A DNA stretch of 12,211 nt, from the NCBI GenBank assembly GCA_003532515.1, contig DOEX01000167.1, positions 1-12,211 on the forward strand. Reading direction: 5' to 3'. This DNA comes from Anaerolineaceae bacterium (GTDB lineage Bacteria; Chloroflexota; Anaerolineae; Anaerolineales; Anaerolineaceae). Both the position numbers and the translations under genes were made by a program. Below are positions 1-5,956 of the stretch, in pieces (the stretch's first letter is position 1; every line of letters starts with the position of its first letter). A model generated the notes under the pieces. That model saw only the letters and a program-made list of their open reading frames with translations, searched no databases and was not told the origin of the DNA.

Positions 1-70
1 GAGTTGAAACGAGTCATAGAGCCGTTTTAGTGCATTATTGTTAGAGTCAAATTAGCCTGAATTCTGTAAT

Positions 71-134
71 CCTGAGGAACGAAGGATCTCAACCTGCCAT
101 CTCCAGGATTCTTCGCTTCCGCTCAGAATGACAG
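71..134. repeat. Dispersed GTCATTCTGAGC-type repeat, two facing copies
   Basis: Two related segments face each other: CTGAGGAACGAAGGATCT (73-90) and, on the opposite strand, a copy reading GTCATTCTGAGCGGAAGCG (106-134 reversed). A third copy lies at 435-460. The copies differ at a few positions, as expected of an old dispersed repeat, and facing copies could fold into an imperfect hairpin. No coding potential is visible. The rest of 1-262 holds nothing else I recognise. Confidence 0.6.
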
Positions 135-262
135 CATATTTGTCTTTCCGAGGAAAGAAAGTTTTTTACCTTCCTCAGTCAAAATTCTTGCCCAACACAC
201 TAGAAGACACCGATGTTTTGAATGACAGCATGACACACACATTTTTGATTAAAGCAAAAACC

Positions 263-290
263 TTGCAGAAAACCTGACAATGTGTATAAT
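263..290 (+). promoter_or_regulatory. Promoter of the tRNA-Pro gene
   Basis: A -35 box TTGCAG (263-268) and a perfect -10 box TATAAT (285-290) are separated by 16 bp. Transcription would start near 297, just ahead of the tRNA 5' end at 301. The TGTG just before the -10 box is also seen at the promoter proposed for the small membrane protein gene. Confidence 0.7.
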
Positions 291-300
291 AACTGCCTAT

Positions 301-375
301 CGGGGCGTGGCGCAGTCCGGCTAGCGTGCTTGCATGGGGTGCAAGAGGTCGAAGGTTCAAATCCTTTCGCCCCGA
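301..375 (+). tRNA. tRNA-Pro (anticodon GGG)
   Basis: A complete cloverleaf can be drawn. The acceptor strands CGGGGCG (301-307) and CGCCCCG (368-374) pair fully, with discriminator A375. The anticodon stem CTTGC/GCAAG closes the seven-base loop ATGGGGT, giving anticodon GGG. The T arm is GAAGG-TTCAAAT-CCTTT. The 5' C and the CGGGG acceptor start are typical of bacterial proline tRNAs. It reads proline codons CCC and CCU. The 3' CCA is not encoded (ACA follows), so it must be added after transcription. The gene has its own promoter and terminator and is not part of a tRNA cluster here. Confidence 0.95.
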
Positions 376-382
376 CAGATAG

Positions 383-410
383 GACCCTGGGAGAAATCCC
401 GGGGTCTTTT
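383..410 (+). terminator. Rho-independent terminator of tRNA-Pro
   Basis: The ten-base arms GACCCTGGGA and TCCCGGGGTC (one T-G wobble) close a GAAA tetraloop and are followed at once by TTTT. It begins only 7 bases after the tRNA, so it ends a single-gene transcript. Confidence 0.85.
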
Positions 411-434
411 GATAGGTCATTGTAAAAGAGATTT

Positions 435-460
435 GTCATTCTGAGCGCTAGCGAAGAATC
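435..460 (+). repeat. Dispersed GTCATTCTGAGC-type repeat, third copy
   Basis: Begins GTCATTCTGAGCGCTAGCG and continues to GAATC. It matches the reverse complement of 106-134 with about three differences. Together with that copy it brackets the tRNA gene in inverted orientation. Confidence 0.6.
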
Positions 461-641
461 TTCTTTTCCCGCCGGTGTCCTGAGTGCAAAGCCTCCCTGT
501 GGGACCGCACGAGGGTTATGACCGCAGGTCTCCGTTGTTCTTCAAGTGTCACAGTACCGAAATATTGCAGGTTGTAAGGAAAGTTAAGAAAAGCTGTTTG
601 TTCAGTAAATCAATAAGGATGGGACCCGAGAGTCAGATGCC

Positions 642-686
642 TTTCATGGTGCTTACAGCAGGCTTCGCATTCAGGAGACCATGAAA
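642..686. repeat. Inverted repeat heading composite repeat copy A
   Basis: Arms TTTCATGGT (642-650) and ACCATGAAA (678-686) are exact reverse complements around a 27-base spacer. The right arm sits in a CAGGAGACCATGAAAGAACA context that recurs in the 33-bp tandem repeat at 2309-2397. The stretch from 461 to here holds another degenerate match (497-534, GGGACCGCACGAGGG...GGTCTCCG) to 2181-2222, and no believable gene. Confidence 0.55.
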
Positions 687-693
687 GAACAGG

Positions 694-822
694 GTTAGAT
701 TTGCGCGTGTGTTAGCGTTGACTGGAAATTTGTCCATTCGCAATCAATTCTTTCGAAAAATCTCGAATAAAATGCCCCATTCCAGATTTCTCAACGTAGG
801 GGCGACGCATGCGTCGCCCTTA
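694..822 (+). repeat. Composite direct repeat, copy A
   Basis: This block matches 1823-1953 in the same orientation with roughly one difference in ten by eye. The best-conserved part runs from GCAATCAATTCTTTCGAAAA to the AATGCCCCATTCCAGATTTC section. It ends in a long palindrome (797-822) centred on GCGACGCATGCGTCGC. Short reading frames across it on both strands look like chance frames: no ribosome site, and the sequence is shared with another non-coding copy. Confidence 0.75.
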
Positions 823-961
823 AGCGACAATATCTTCAATTTTTCTACTGAAGACCGCCAACAACTAAATAAAAATGGAGACCTATGGTTGAGTTCTGCG
901 CACGTTAGATTGCGGGCAGGCTTCACACTCTGAAAACCAGCGCGATCAAAGCGAAAAATAC

Positions 962-990
962 TTGTAATATCAATAAAAAGTGTGTATTAT
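962..990 (+). promoter_or_regulatory. Promoter of the small membrane protein gene
   Basis: TTGTAA (962-967) and TATTAT (985-990) are separated by 17 bp. Initiation would be near 997, giving a 5' leader of about 138 bases. I saw no riboswitch-like structure in the leader. The TGTG before the -10 box resembles the tRNA-Pro promoter. Confidence 0.55.
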
Positions 991-1134
991 AAACATATCC
1001 ATACCTTGCAAATTCGTCCACCAGTTCTTAATTTAGGATAATCAATATTCTCATCAGTTAAATGATTGGTAAAACGAAATATGTAAGGAATTGCTAATTC
1101 AAAATTCAATATTTATATACAAGGAGGAAGAAAA

Positions 1135-1575
1135 ATGGGTCGTAGAATTGTTGATTCGAGAGATCGTAGACCGGTACGTGATGGAGAAAAACGTGAAGAA
1201 GAAAATCCTTTAGGGCAATATTGGGATCGTTTAAAGAACCTTATTCCTGCAGAAGTAACCGCAATCTATATTGCTGGAATAGGTGTAATCCCATCAGGAG
1301 TTAAAATTGGATTATTAGTTTGGGCAATTTTCTGTCTTGCTTGTACTATTCTCTTTATTGCTAATGAAACAAAAACTGTAGAGGGAAAACCCGAGGAAAA
1401 ACTTCCAATTGATTGGGCGCATGTAGCAATTTCAGCAATTTCATTTTTGATATGGGTCTATGCTCTTGGAGGACCATTCAAAGAATACGACATTCATTAT
1501 GCCTGGATAGGCACATTAGTTATTATTGGATGGACCTTCTTAGTACCATATTTTTATAATGGTAAAAAACTATAA
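1135..1575 (+). CDS. Small four-helix membrane protein of unknown function
   Basis: A 146-residue protein I cannot assign to a named family. The first 35 residues are highly charged (many Arg, Asp, Glu) and lack a signal peptide. About four hydrophobic segments follow, near residues 36-52, 57-76, 94-113 and 122-140, with a short acidic/basic loop (77-91) between the second and third. A LIPAEVTAIYIAG motif opens the first helix and is the best handle for a homology search. An ideal ribosome site, AAGGAGG at 1121-1127, lies 7 bases before the ATG, and a promoter fits upstream, so the gene is very likely expressed. It is visibly AT-rich compared with the operon downstream and is the only gene in a 2.1 kb repeat-filled region, between two direct repeats, which suggests acquisition by transfer. 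It has no partner gene nearby. Confidence 0.85.
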   Translation: MGRRIVDSRDRRPVRDGEKREEENPLGQYWDRLKNLIPAEVTAIYIAGIGVIPSGVKIGLLVWAIFCLACTILFIANETKTVEGKPEEKLPIDWAHVAISAISFLIWVYALGGPFKEYDIHYAWIGTLVIIGWTFLVPYFYNGKKL

Positions 1576-1619
1576 GATTCTCCGTTCGCAAGGGTAACCC
1601 GACCATCAATAAAATACAC

Positions 1620-1649
1620 AAACGGTTTGCAAAGATTTCGTCCGTTTTT
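1620..1649 (+). terminator. Possible terminator of the small membrane protein gene
   Basis: Arms AAACGG (1620-1625) and CCGTTT (1642-1647) enclose a 16-base loop and run into TTTTT (1645-1649). It is 44 bases past the stop codon. The stem is short and the loop long, so this is a moderate call. Confidence 0.4.
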
Positions 1650-1784
1650 ATTCAGGACCTAAGCTTGTTTCGTGTGCAAAGCGAAAGAAATAAAAAGCCA
1701 TCTGCTTTAAGGATGGTAAGACTGGGTTATACCCCATAAATCATCCTATTCTTGAAAGGTCTACTGCTTACAAAGTATCCATGT

Positions 1785-1819
1785 GAGACCATTCAAGCTG
1801 TCTGAGTGCGAATGGTCTC
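1785..1819. repeat. Inverted repeat heading composite repeat copy B
   Basis: GAGACCATTC (1785-1794) and GAATGGTCTC (1810-1819) are exact 10-base reverse complements around a 15-base loop. It sits immediately before copy B, as the 642-686 inverted repeat sits before copy A, and shares the GAGACCAT core with it. Confidence 0.65.
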
Positions 1820-1822
1820 GAA

Positions 1823-1953
1823 GTTAGATTTACACGTGTTTGAGCGTTGACGAGAAATTTTGTCCATCCGCAATCAATTCTTTCGAAAAATCTTTTAAAA
1901 AAATGCCCCATTCCAGATTTCTCAACGTGGGGCGACGCATGCGTCGCCCCTAC
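1823..1953 (+). repeat. Composite direct repeat, copy B
   Basis: The second copy of the block at 694-822, same orientation, from GTTAGATTT to the palindrome at 1929-1950 (GGGGCGACGCATGCGTCGCC in its core). Copies A and B flank the small membrane protein gene as direct repeats. Confidence 0.75.
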
Positions 1954-1965
1954 ATCAGGCTACAA

Positions 1966-2044
1966 AGATTATTGTTAATGGATGTGATTCGATGTCGGTT
2001 ATGAATTTGACATCTAAAGCTCAAATACCTTTCAGGTCCTGTGC
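1966..2044 (+). repeat. Direct duplication, first copy
   Basis: Matches 2237-2310 at an offset of about 271 bases. Both begin AGATTATTG(T/C)TAATGG and share TATGAATTTGA and TCAAAT(A/G)CCTTTCA with scattered substitutions. Non-coding. Confidence 0.6.
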
Positions 2045-2182
2045 CAGCCGCGAAGTGGATTGGGAACGGGAGATCGTTAAAGAACAAAGTACGGATGGGC
2101 TCTATTGCCCTGTAAGGGTTAGTCCATCCGCTCGTTCTGAAATTCATAGCGGTAGCGGTGGGAGTGAATCCTCTGTTCTCGT

Positions 2183-2219
2183 CGGTCTCCCGACCGTGCG
2201 AGGGACTTGACCGAAGGTC
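2183..2219. repeat. Two small GGTC/GACC hairpins
   Basis: CGGTC-TCCC-GACCG (2183-2196) is a five-base-pair hairpin with a four-base loop, followed by GACC-GAA-GGTC (2209-2219). The segment resembles 497-534, and the first hairpin resembles those at 10237-10292, so it belongs to a dispersed hairpin family. Confidence 0.5.
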
Positions 2220-2236
2220 TCCGAAGTTGCACTAAC

Positions 2237-2310
2237 AGATTATTGCTAATGGAAATGATTCACTCTCGGGTATGAATTTGAGACCTAAAGGTCAAATGCC
2301 TTTCATGGTC
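2237..2310 (+). repeat. Direct duplication, second copy
   Basis: Second copy of 1966-2044. It runs into the left arm of the hairpin at 2301-2324. Confidence 0.6.
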
Positions 2311-2324
2311 AGGAGACCATGAAA
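2301..2324. repeat. Perfect inverted repeat with AGGA loop
   Basis: Arms TTTCATGGTC (2301-2310) and GACCATGAAA (2315-2324) are exact reverse complements around the loop AGGA. The right arm is part of the first unit of the 33-bp tandem repeat. Confidence 0.7.
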
Positions 2325-2397
2325 GAACAAGTGGATTGGTATCAGGAGACCATGAAAGAACAAGTGGATTGGTATCAGGAGACCACGAAAGAACAGA
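2309..2397 (+). repeat. 33-bp tandem repeat, about 2.7 units
   Basis: Units start at 2309, 2342 and 2375. The first two are identical over 33 bases (TCAGGAGACCATGAAAGAAC then AAGTGGATTGGTA). The third has one substitution (CACG for CATG) and breaks off after about 22 bases. The period is a multiple of three, so an 11-residue repeat can be read in one frame, but that frame has no ribosome site. Confidence 0.85.
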
Positions 2398-2436
2398 AAA
2401 ATCTCAAGGAGATAATTCAGATACAGATTTCTCTAC

Positions 2437-2464
2437 GTAGGGGCGACGCATGCGTCGCCCCTAC
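2437..2464. repeat. Perfect 28-bp palindrome
   Basis: A self-complementary 28-base sequence with core GGCGACGCATGCGTCGCC, flanked by GTAGG on the left and CCTAC on the right. The same palindrome, slightly decayed, ends composite copies A (797-822) and B (1929-1950). The preceding CAGATTTCTC is also shared with those copies. Confidence 0.85.
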
Positions 2465-2578
2465 ACAGCCTGCAAAGCAATACGATTTAGGCGTAAAAAT
2501 AGAAGCCGGGTTCAATCCTGATTAAGGAAGGCTTCAAAAACGGTCTAATTTTCAAAAACTAACAATCAATTATTTCCG

Positions 2579-4042
2579 TTATTCCCCTGCAATTACCAGC
2601 GGGATGAAGATGTCAAAAAAGATTGGTACTTCAACCCTTGCAACAGCGCAGTTGGACATTTGCGAATAACAGACAGCACCGGTTTCGGCTGCCTGAACCT
2701 TATAGAAATAGTCATTTTCCAAATCTATGTCTACGTCTTTGTAACTGTTGGTGCTTACTTGGGCGACCTGGGTGAAACTACCGGCACAACTGGTGGTGCT
2801 GCGATAAACATTGTAGACATCTGCTCCTTCAATTTCTGCCCAATTCACGATAATGGATTCGGTTTGGGGTGTGGCTGTAATTTGGGGGTCAGTGGCAAAA
2901 CATTTACCCATTGGCAAAGCCAGGCTGGCAACTGATCCGACGCCAGCTTTGACAGTTGCCAGAGTGGCAGGCATGTACATCTTATCAATCGTATCCGTGA
3001 TCTGGTGATAATGCGGGTTCCTATCTTGTGTACCATTACAGCCAAAGGATTCATCATGTGCCTGGAAATTTTCCAGAACTTCAATTGCGCCAACACCCGC
3101 ATCCCAAAAAGAAGCGTGATCGGAAGCACCAATCGCGCCATTAGTTACGTAATCGTAAGCTAAACCCAGATTGTAGTTTGTGTTAACTTCGGTAAAACAA
3201 GTGCCAACCTGATTGGAATCAGGCATCGTACCGACGTGCAATTCGATGCACATATCCTGATCGTTATCGTAGCCAAACATATCCAGATTGACTACTCCTA
3301 TGATATTGTCCATTTCCGCCGGATGATCTTCAACATACGCTTCACTGCCCCACAGACCTTGCTCTTCTCCCGTGAAAAAGATGATCTTAATGGTGCGGTC
3401 AAACTTGTAAAAACGGAACAAGCGGGCAGCTTCCATCAGGGCAGCCACGCCGCTGGCATTGTCTTCAGCACCTGGAGCATTCGTGTTTCTTTGAGGGGAA
3501 GTACTATCCATGTGAGCGGTCATGAGGACGATCTCATCGGCATTCGGACCATGCCCCGGTATGGTGACCACCTTGTTTTTCCACGTGGTGGTTTGGTCAG
3601 GATTCCCAACGACTTTTGTATTTCTGTCACTCGACACATAATCTTCACCCACGTTGTGAAGATCGATCATATTCTCTGTTCCAGTTGGGACATAGTTGGG
3701 TGTATAGGCGTGATCGGTAAGATAGGTGCCTTCTTCAAAACCGAAACTCCGCAGCTGCTCACCGAGATAAGGATACGCCAACGCATTAACATTCAGGTTG
3801 AAGAGCTGGGTGGAAAAACGGGTGAGGATTTTTTTCTGACTTACTCCGATAGGAACGAAATCTTCTCCACTGAAGTTGCGGATCCATTGGACCACATCCT
3901 CCTGAGTCACTTCTGCAAGAATGCTTTCTACATTGGAATCGTATCCACAGGTTGGTGGAGTTTGAGCAGTGACTTCCTGGGGGACGGTCGAAAAAATCAA
4001 TACGAACAAAACAAACACAAGAACAATCCTGCTCTTTTTCAT
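2579..4042 (-). CDS. Secreted M28-family zinc metallopeptidase with C-terminal Fn3-like domain
   Basis: 487 residues. Residues 1-27 form a signal peptide (KK, hydrophobic core, VTAQ), so the mature enzyme works outside the membrane. The dinuclear zinc site of M28 aminopeptidases is complete: H177 and D179 in AHMDS, bridging D194 in AEDNASG, catalytic and ligand pair E226/E227 in TGEEQGL, D254 in NLDMFGYD, and H346 in PHYHQITDT. Residues about 385-468 look like a fibronectin type III domain (VYNVYRS, YFYKVQA). The protein ends IFIPLVIAGE. I start it at 4042 because the signal peptide begins there with AAGGAA just upstream. The frame stays open to 4282 but would then overlap the methyltransferase gene by 206 bases. 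It is the last gene of the operon, 34 bases behind the methyltransferase. It releases amino acids or peptides from N-termini; the substrate is unknown. Confidence 0.9.
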   Translation of the reverse strand: MKKSRIVLVFVLFVLIFSTVPQEVTAQTPPTCGYDSNVESILAEVTQEDVVQWIRNFSGEDFVPIGVSQKKILTRFSTQLFNLNVNALAYPYLGEQLRSFGFEEGTYLTDHAYTPNYVPTGTENMIDLHNVGEDYVSSDRNTKVVGNPDQTTTWKNKVVTIPGHGPNADEIVLMTAHMDSTSPQRNTNAPGAEDNASGVAALMEAARLFRFYKFDRTIKIIFFTGEEQGLWGSEAYVEDHPAEMDNIIGVVNLDMFGYDNDQDMCIELHVGTMPDSNQVGTCFTEVNTNYNLGLAYDYVTNGAIGASDHASFWDAGVGAIEVLENFQAHDESFGCNGTQDRNPHYHQITDTIDKMYMPATLATVKAGVGSVASLALPMGKCFATDPQITATPQTESIIVNWAEIEGADVYNVYRSTTSCAGSFTQVAQVSTNSYKDVDIDLENDYFYKVQAAETGAVCYSQMSNCAVARVEVPIFFDIFIPLVIAGE

Positions 4043-4076
4043 AGGTTCCTTAGATTGTTTGATTTGACGAGCAGGC

Positions 4077-4817
4077 TTATAGTCTGCCGTGCGCGTAGAA
4101 AGTTGGGATGAAAACAGTTGCCTGACCTTTAAGCCAGCTTTCCATTGCTTCTTCCTTGATCTCCAAAATGCGTTCGATGGGTGCCATCCCTCCAAGGTCG
4201 TAGGCGAGCATATCCCATTCGGATTCAAAGGCATCCAATGATGGCTGGCGCCATTCTCCAGCGAGCAATCCAAGATGGACACCCTGCAACCCGGCTTCTC
4301 TGAACATCCAGCCCAGTTTTCTGCCCATGGTCAGGTTGACGCCCTGGAACGACAAGGAGTGATTCTGCATCATGCCAATATTGTGAAACAACTCCGGGAA
4401 ATCAATGCGGGATTGATAATCCGGTTCAGCGCAAGCCACAACGTATCCGCCGGCTTTGGTGACACGTTTCATTTCTTTGATCACTTGTTGTGGGTTTTTG
4501 AGCCAGAGCAGGAAGTAGTGACAAACGGTAAAATCGAAGCTTCCACTTTTGAAAGGCAGTCTGAATCCGTCTGCACAAGCAACCGGAGAATCCGGCGAAT
4601 AACTTAATGAGAATTCACAGCGCTCCAAGTCGATATCCACTCCGAAAGGTCTCAAACCCTGGCTCTGAAAATCGGGGAAAAGTGCGCCTGTCCCTGAACC
4701 AACTTCAAGAAGAGTCTGACCTGGAGTCGCCTTTAGCTTTTCGAATATAAAGCGGCGCAGGTTTTTTGTCCATCGGGCTTGCGTTAAAAATCGGTTGTGC
4801 CAGTAAGCGGTTTTCAT
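4077..4817 (-). CDS. Class I SAM-dependent methyltransferase
   Basis: 246 residues, cytosolic. A Rossmann methyltransferase fold is shown by motif I LEVGSGTGALF (37-47), the acidic residue after strand 2 (VDID, 60-63), ADGFRLPF (82-89), and motif II FDFTVCHYFLLWL (94-106), followed by an AGGYVVACAEPDY segment (122-134) as in the UbiE/Methyltransf_11 group. The ribosome site AAAGGAG sits 6 bases before the ATG. It lies 18 bases behind the degenerate radical SAM gene and 34 before the peptidase, so it is co-transcribed. The substrate is unknown. Its place in the operon makes modification of the same target as the radical SAM enzyme possible, but nothing in the sequence proves it. Confidence 0.85.
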   Translation of the reverse strand: MKTAYWHNRFLTQARWTKNLRRFIFEKLKATPGQTLLEVGSGTGALFPDFQSQGLRPFGVDIDLERCEFSLSYSPDSPVACADGFRLPFKSGSFDFTVCHYFLLWLKNPQQVIKEMKRVTKAGGYVVACAEPDYQSRIDFPELFHNIGMMQNHSLSFQGVNLTMGRKLGWMFREAGLQGVHLGLLAGEWRQPSLDAFESEWDMLAYDLGGMAPIERILEIKEEAMESWLKGQATVFIPTFYAHGRL

Positions 4818-4835
4818 TAAGTCTCCTTTGGATTT

Positions 4836-5954
4836 TTAATATTTTCCAACAAGTTCGTTCCAATCAGTAGTCAATAGATTTCCCAGCGGGTAAGCTGGTA
4901 AGTCCTGGCGGATAAGAGATCCATCGGGCAGAATGGTGTAAATATTGTACTCATGTTCCGATACTTCAGGGCTAAAAAGTCTTGCAGGTTGGTCAATGGA
5001 GGCTGGATAGAGCGGGAAAGGCAGATCATGCTCGATCATAATTTCTTTGTTGGTCAATTGTTGGTTCAGGTGGGCTGCCTGGTCATTCGCATCCAGATCT
5101 GCAGCGTAGAAGCTGAGAGCATTGGCACCAGCATCGACAAGTCCAATTGCCCATGCATAGAGATCAGAGCCACGATGGACTGGGAAACGGACGCAAGTGA
5201 ATAGGTCCTGGTTGAAAATCGTCTGCAGATTGGTTGAATCTTGTGCGCTTTGAGGCTCAAATTCGAGGATGAGGTGGTCAAGCCCACTCTCCAATAACGA
5301 TTCCAGGTAGCCTAAATCCTGATAAAGGAGGGCTGAAGTGGAAAGCAGACCGGAAACCATGCCAAGTTCTTCTGTGTATTGCAGCAATTCAACCAGGTCC
5401 GTCCGCAGGGTGGGTTCCCCACCAATAAAGATGACTTGTGGGATACCAGCGTCGAAAGTTTTCCGGATGAGACCCTTCCATTGCTCGGTCGAAAGTTCGT
5501 CATAATCGCTGCTTTGTTGCGATTCCCATCGATCAGTCAGGCAAAGGTTGACGCGCAAAGGCATATCAGAAGGCTGATCCGTGTTTGAGGTTTCGAACCC
5601 TGTATCGGTCATCAAGGGAGCCTGGTCAGGGTCGTTCACAATGGTGAGGATCTCTTGATCAAAACGCTTCAAATCGTCTTTTAGCAATTCTCCTTCAACC
5701 TTATAGCGTTGCAATGAAAGCTCAACGATTTCACTCTCGGATTTTCCCTGCATCTTTAACCAGGCAAAATAAGTGCCGGTTTGGTTAAGCCGCAGAATGG
5801 AGGCAGCGTTAACGATCAGGATTCCTGTTTCATCTGGCAGAACCCGTAAGTGCAAGCGATATTGATTCGGCACACCGTCGGGAGTATGGTACGAATAAAA
5901 ACCGGTGGGTGTGGGCTCGAATAAAGTGGATGTTGCGCGTAGTGTTTGAGGCAT
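4836..5954 (-). CDS. Cysteine-free radical SAM paralogue with PqqD-like N-terminal domain
   Basis: 372 residues from the chosen start. It is clearly a paralogue of the upstream radical SAM protein. Shared features include an N-terminal PqqD-like region (about 30-105; RLHLRV, IVNAASI, LNQ), then the DELSTEQW helix and GGEPTLR (178-184), plus the C-terminal LPDG and GNLL pieces. However, the CxxxCxxC loop that binds the [4Fe-4S] cluster is replaced by a shorter cysteine-free LTDRWESQQSSDYDE, and the linker CxxC and all SPASM cysteines are gone. Only C138 and C254 remain. It cannot bind a normal radical SAM cluster and is better seen as a partner or substrate-binding pseudoenzyme. Start: the ATG at 5960 (374 residues) has AGGAG directly against it, whereas the ATG at 5954 has AGGAG at 6 bases, so I prefer 5954. 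The reading frame is intact, so this is not a recent pseudogene. Confidence 0.85.
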   Translation of the reverse strand: MPQTLRATSTLFEPTPTGFYSYHTPDGVPNQYRLHLRVLPDETGILIVNAASILRLNQTGTYFAWLKMQGKSESEIVELSLQRYKVEGELLKDDLKRFDQEILTIVNDPDQAPLMTDTGFETSNTDQPSDMPLRVNLCLTDRWESQQSSDYDELSTEQWKGLIRKTFDAGIPQVIFIGGEPTLRTDLVELLQYTEELGMVSGLLSTSALLYQDLGYLESLLESGLDHLILEFEPQSAQDSTNLQTIFNQDLFTCVRFPVHRGSDLYAWAIGLVDAGANALSFYAADLDANDQAAHLNQQLTNKEIMIEHDLPFPLYPASIDQPARLFSPEVSEHEYNIYTILPDGSLIRQDLPAYPLGNLLTTDWNELVGKY

Positions 5955-5956
5955 AG

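Larger units (their letters stand above)
1650..2578. other. Repeat-rich non-coding region
   Basis: I find no believable gene in this stretch. It consists of inverted repeats, composite repeat copy B, an approximately 75-bp direct duplication, a 33-bp tandem array and a perfect 28-bp palindrome, each listed separately. The short open frames here (for example at 1992-2210 and 2319-2525) have no ribosome site and are built out of the repeats. No transposase, integrase or CRISPR-type array is visible. Confidence 0.7.

Noticed and set aside
175..439. Two minus-strand reading frames with GRKDLNLRP / GAKGFEPSTS sequences
   Set aside because: They are the antisense of the tRNA-Pro gene and its terminator; such frames are a familiar false gene over tRNAs.
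484..933. Short plus- and minus-strand frames at 484-684, 709-933 and 744-926
   Set aside because: No ribosome site, and the DNA is repeat sequence shared with the non-coding copy at 1823-1953.
2309..2397. CRISPR-like array
   Set aside because: The units are directly adjacent with no unique spacers, and no cas genes are present.
1950..2525. Short frames at 1950-2147, 1992-2210 and 2319-2525
   Set aside because: They are made of duplicated and tandem repeats, have no ribosome site or recognisable domain, and differ in frame between the duplicate copies.
2530..2580. Possible terminator after the M28 peptidase
   Set aside because: AACGG and CCGTTTTT can pair on the minus strand, but the loop is about 30 bases and the left arm overlaps the stop codon region, so it is not convincing.
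3236..4111. A 291-residue plus-strand frame
   Set aside because: It lies opposite the M28 peptidase, whose complete zinc site and signal peptide show that the minus strand is the coding one.
4043..4282. An 80-residue N-terminal extension of the M28 peptidase
   Set aside because: It would put coding sequence ahead of a normal signal peptide and overlap the methyltransferase gene by 206 bases; the ATG at 4042 fits better.
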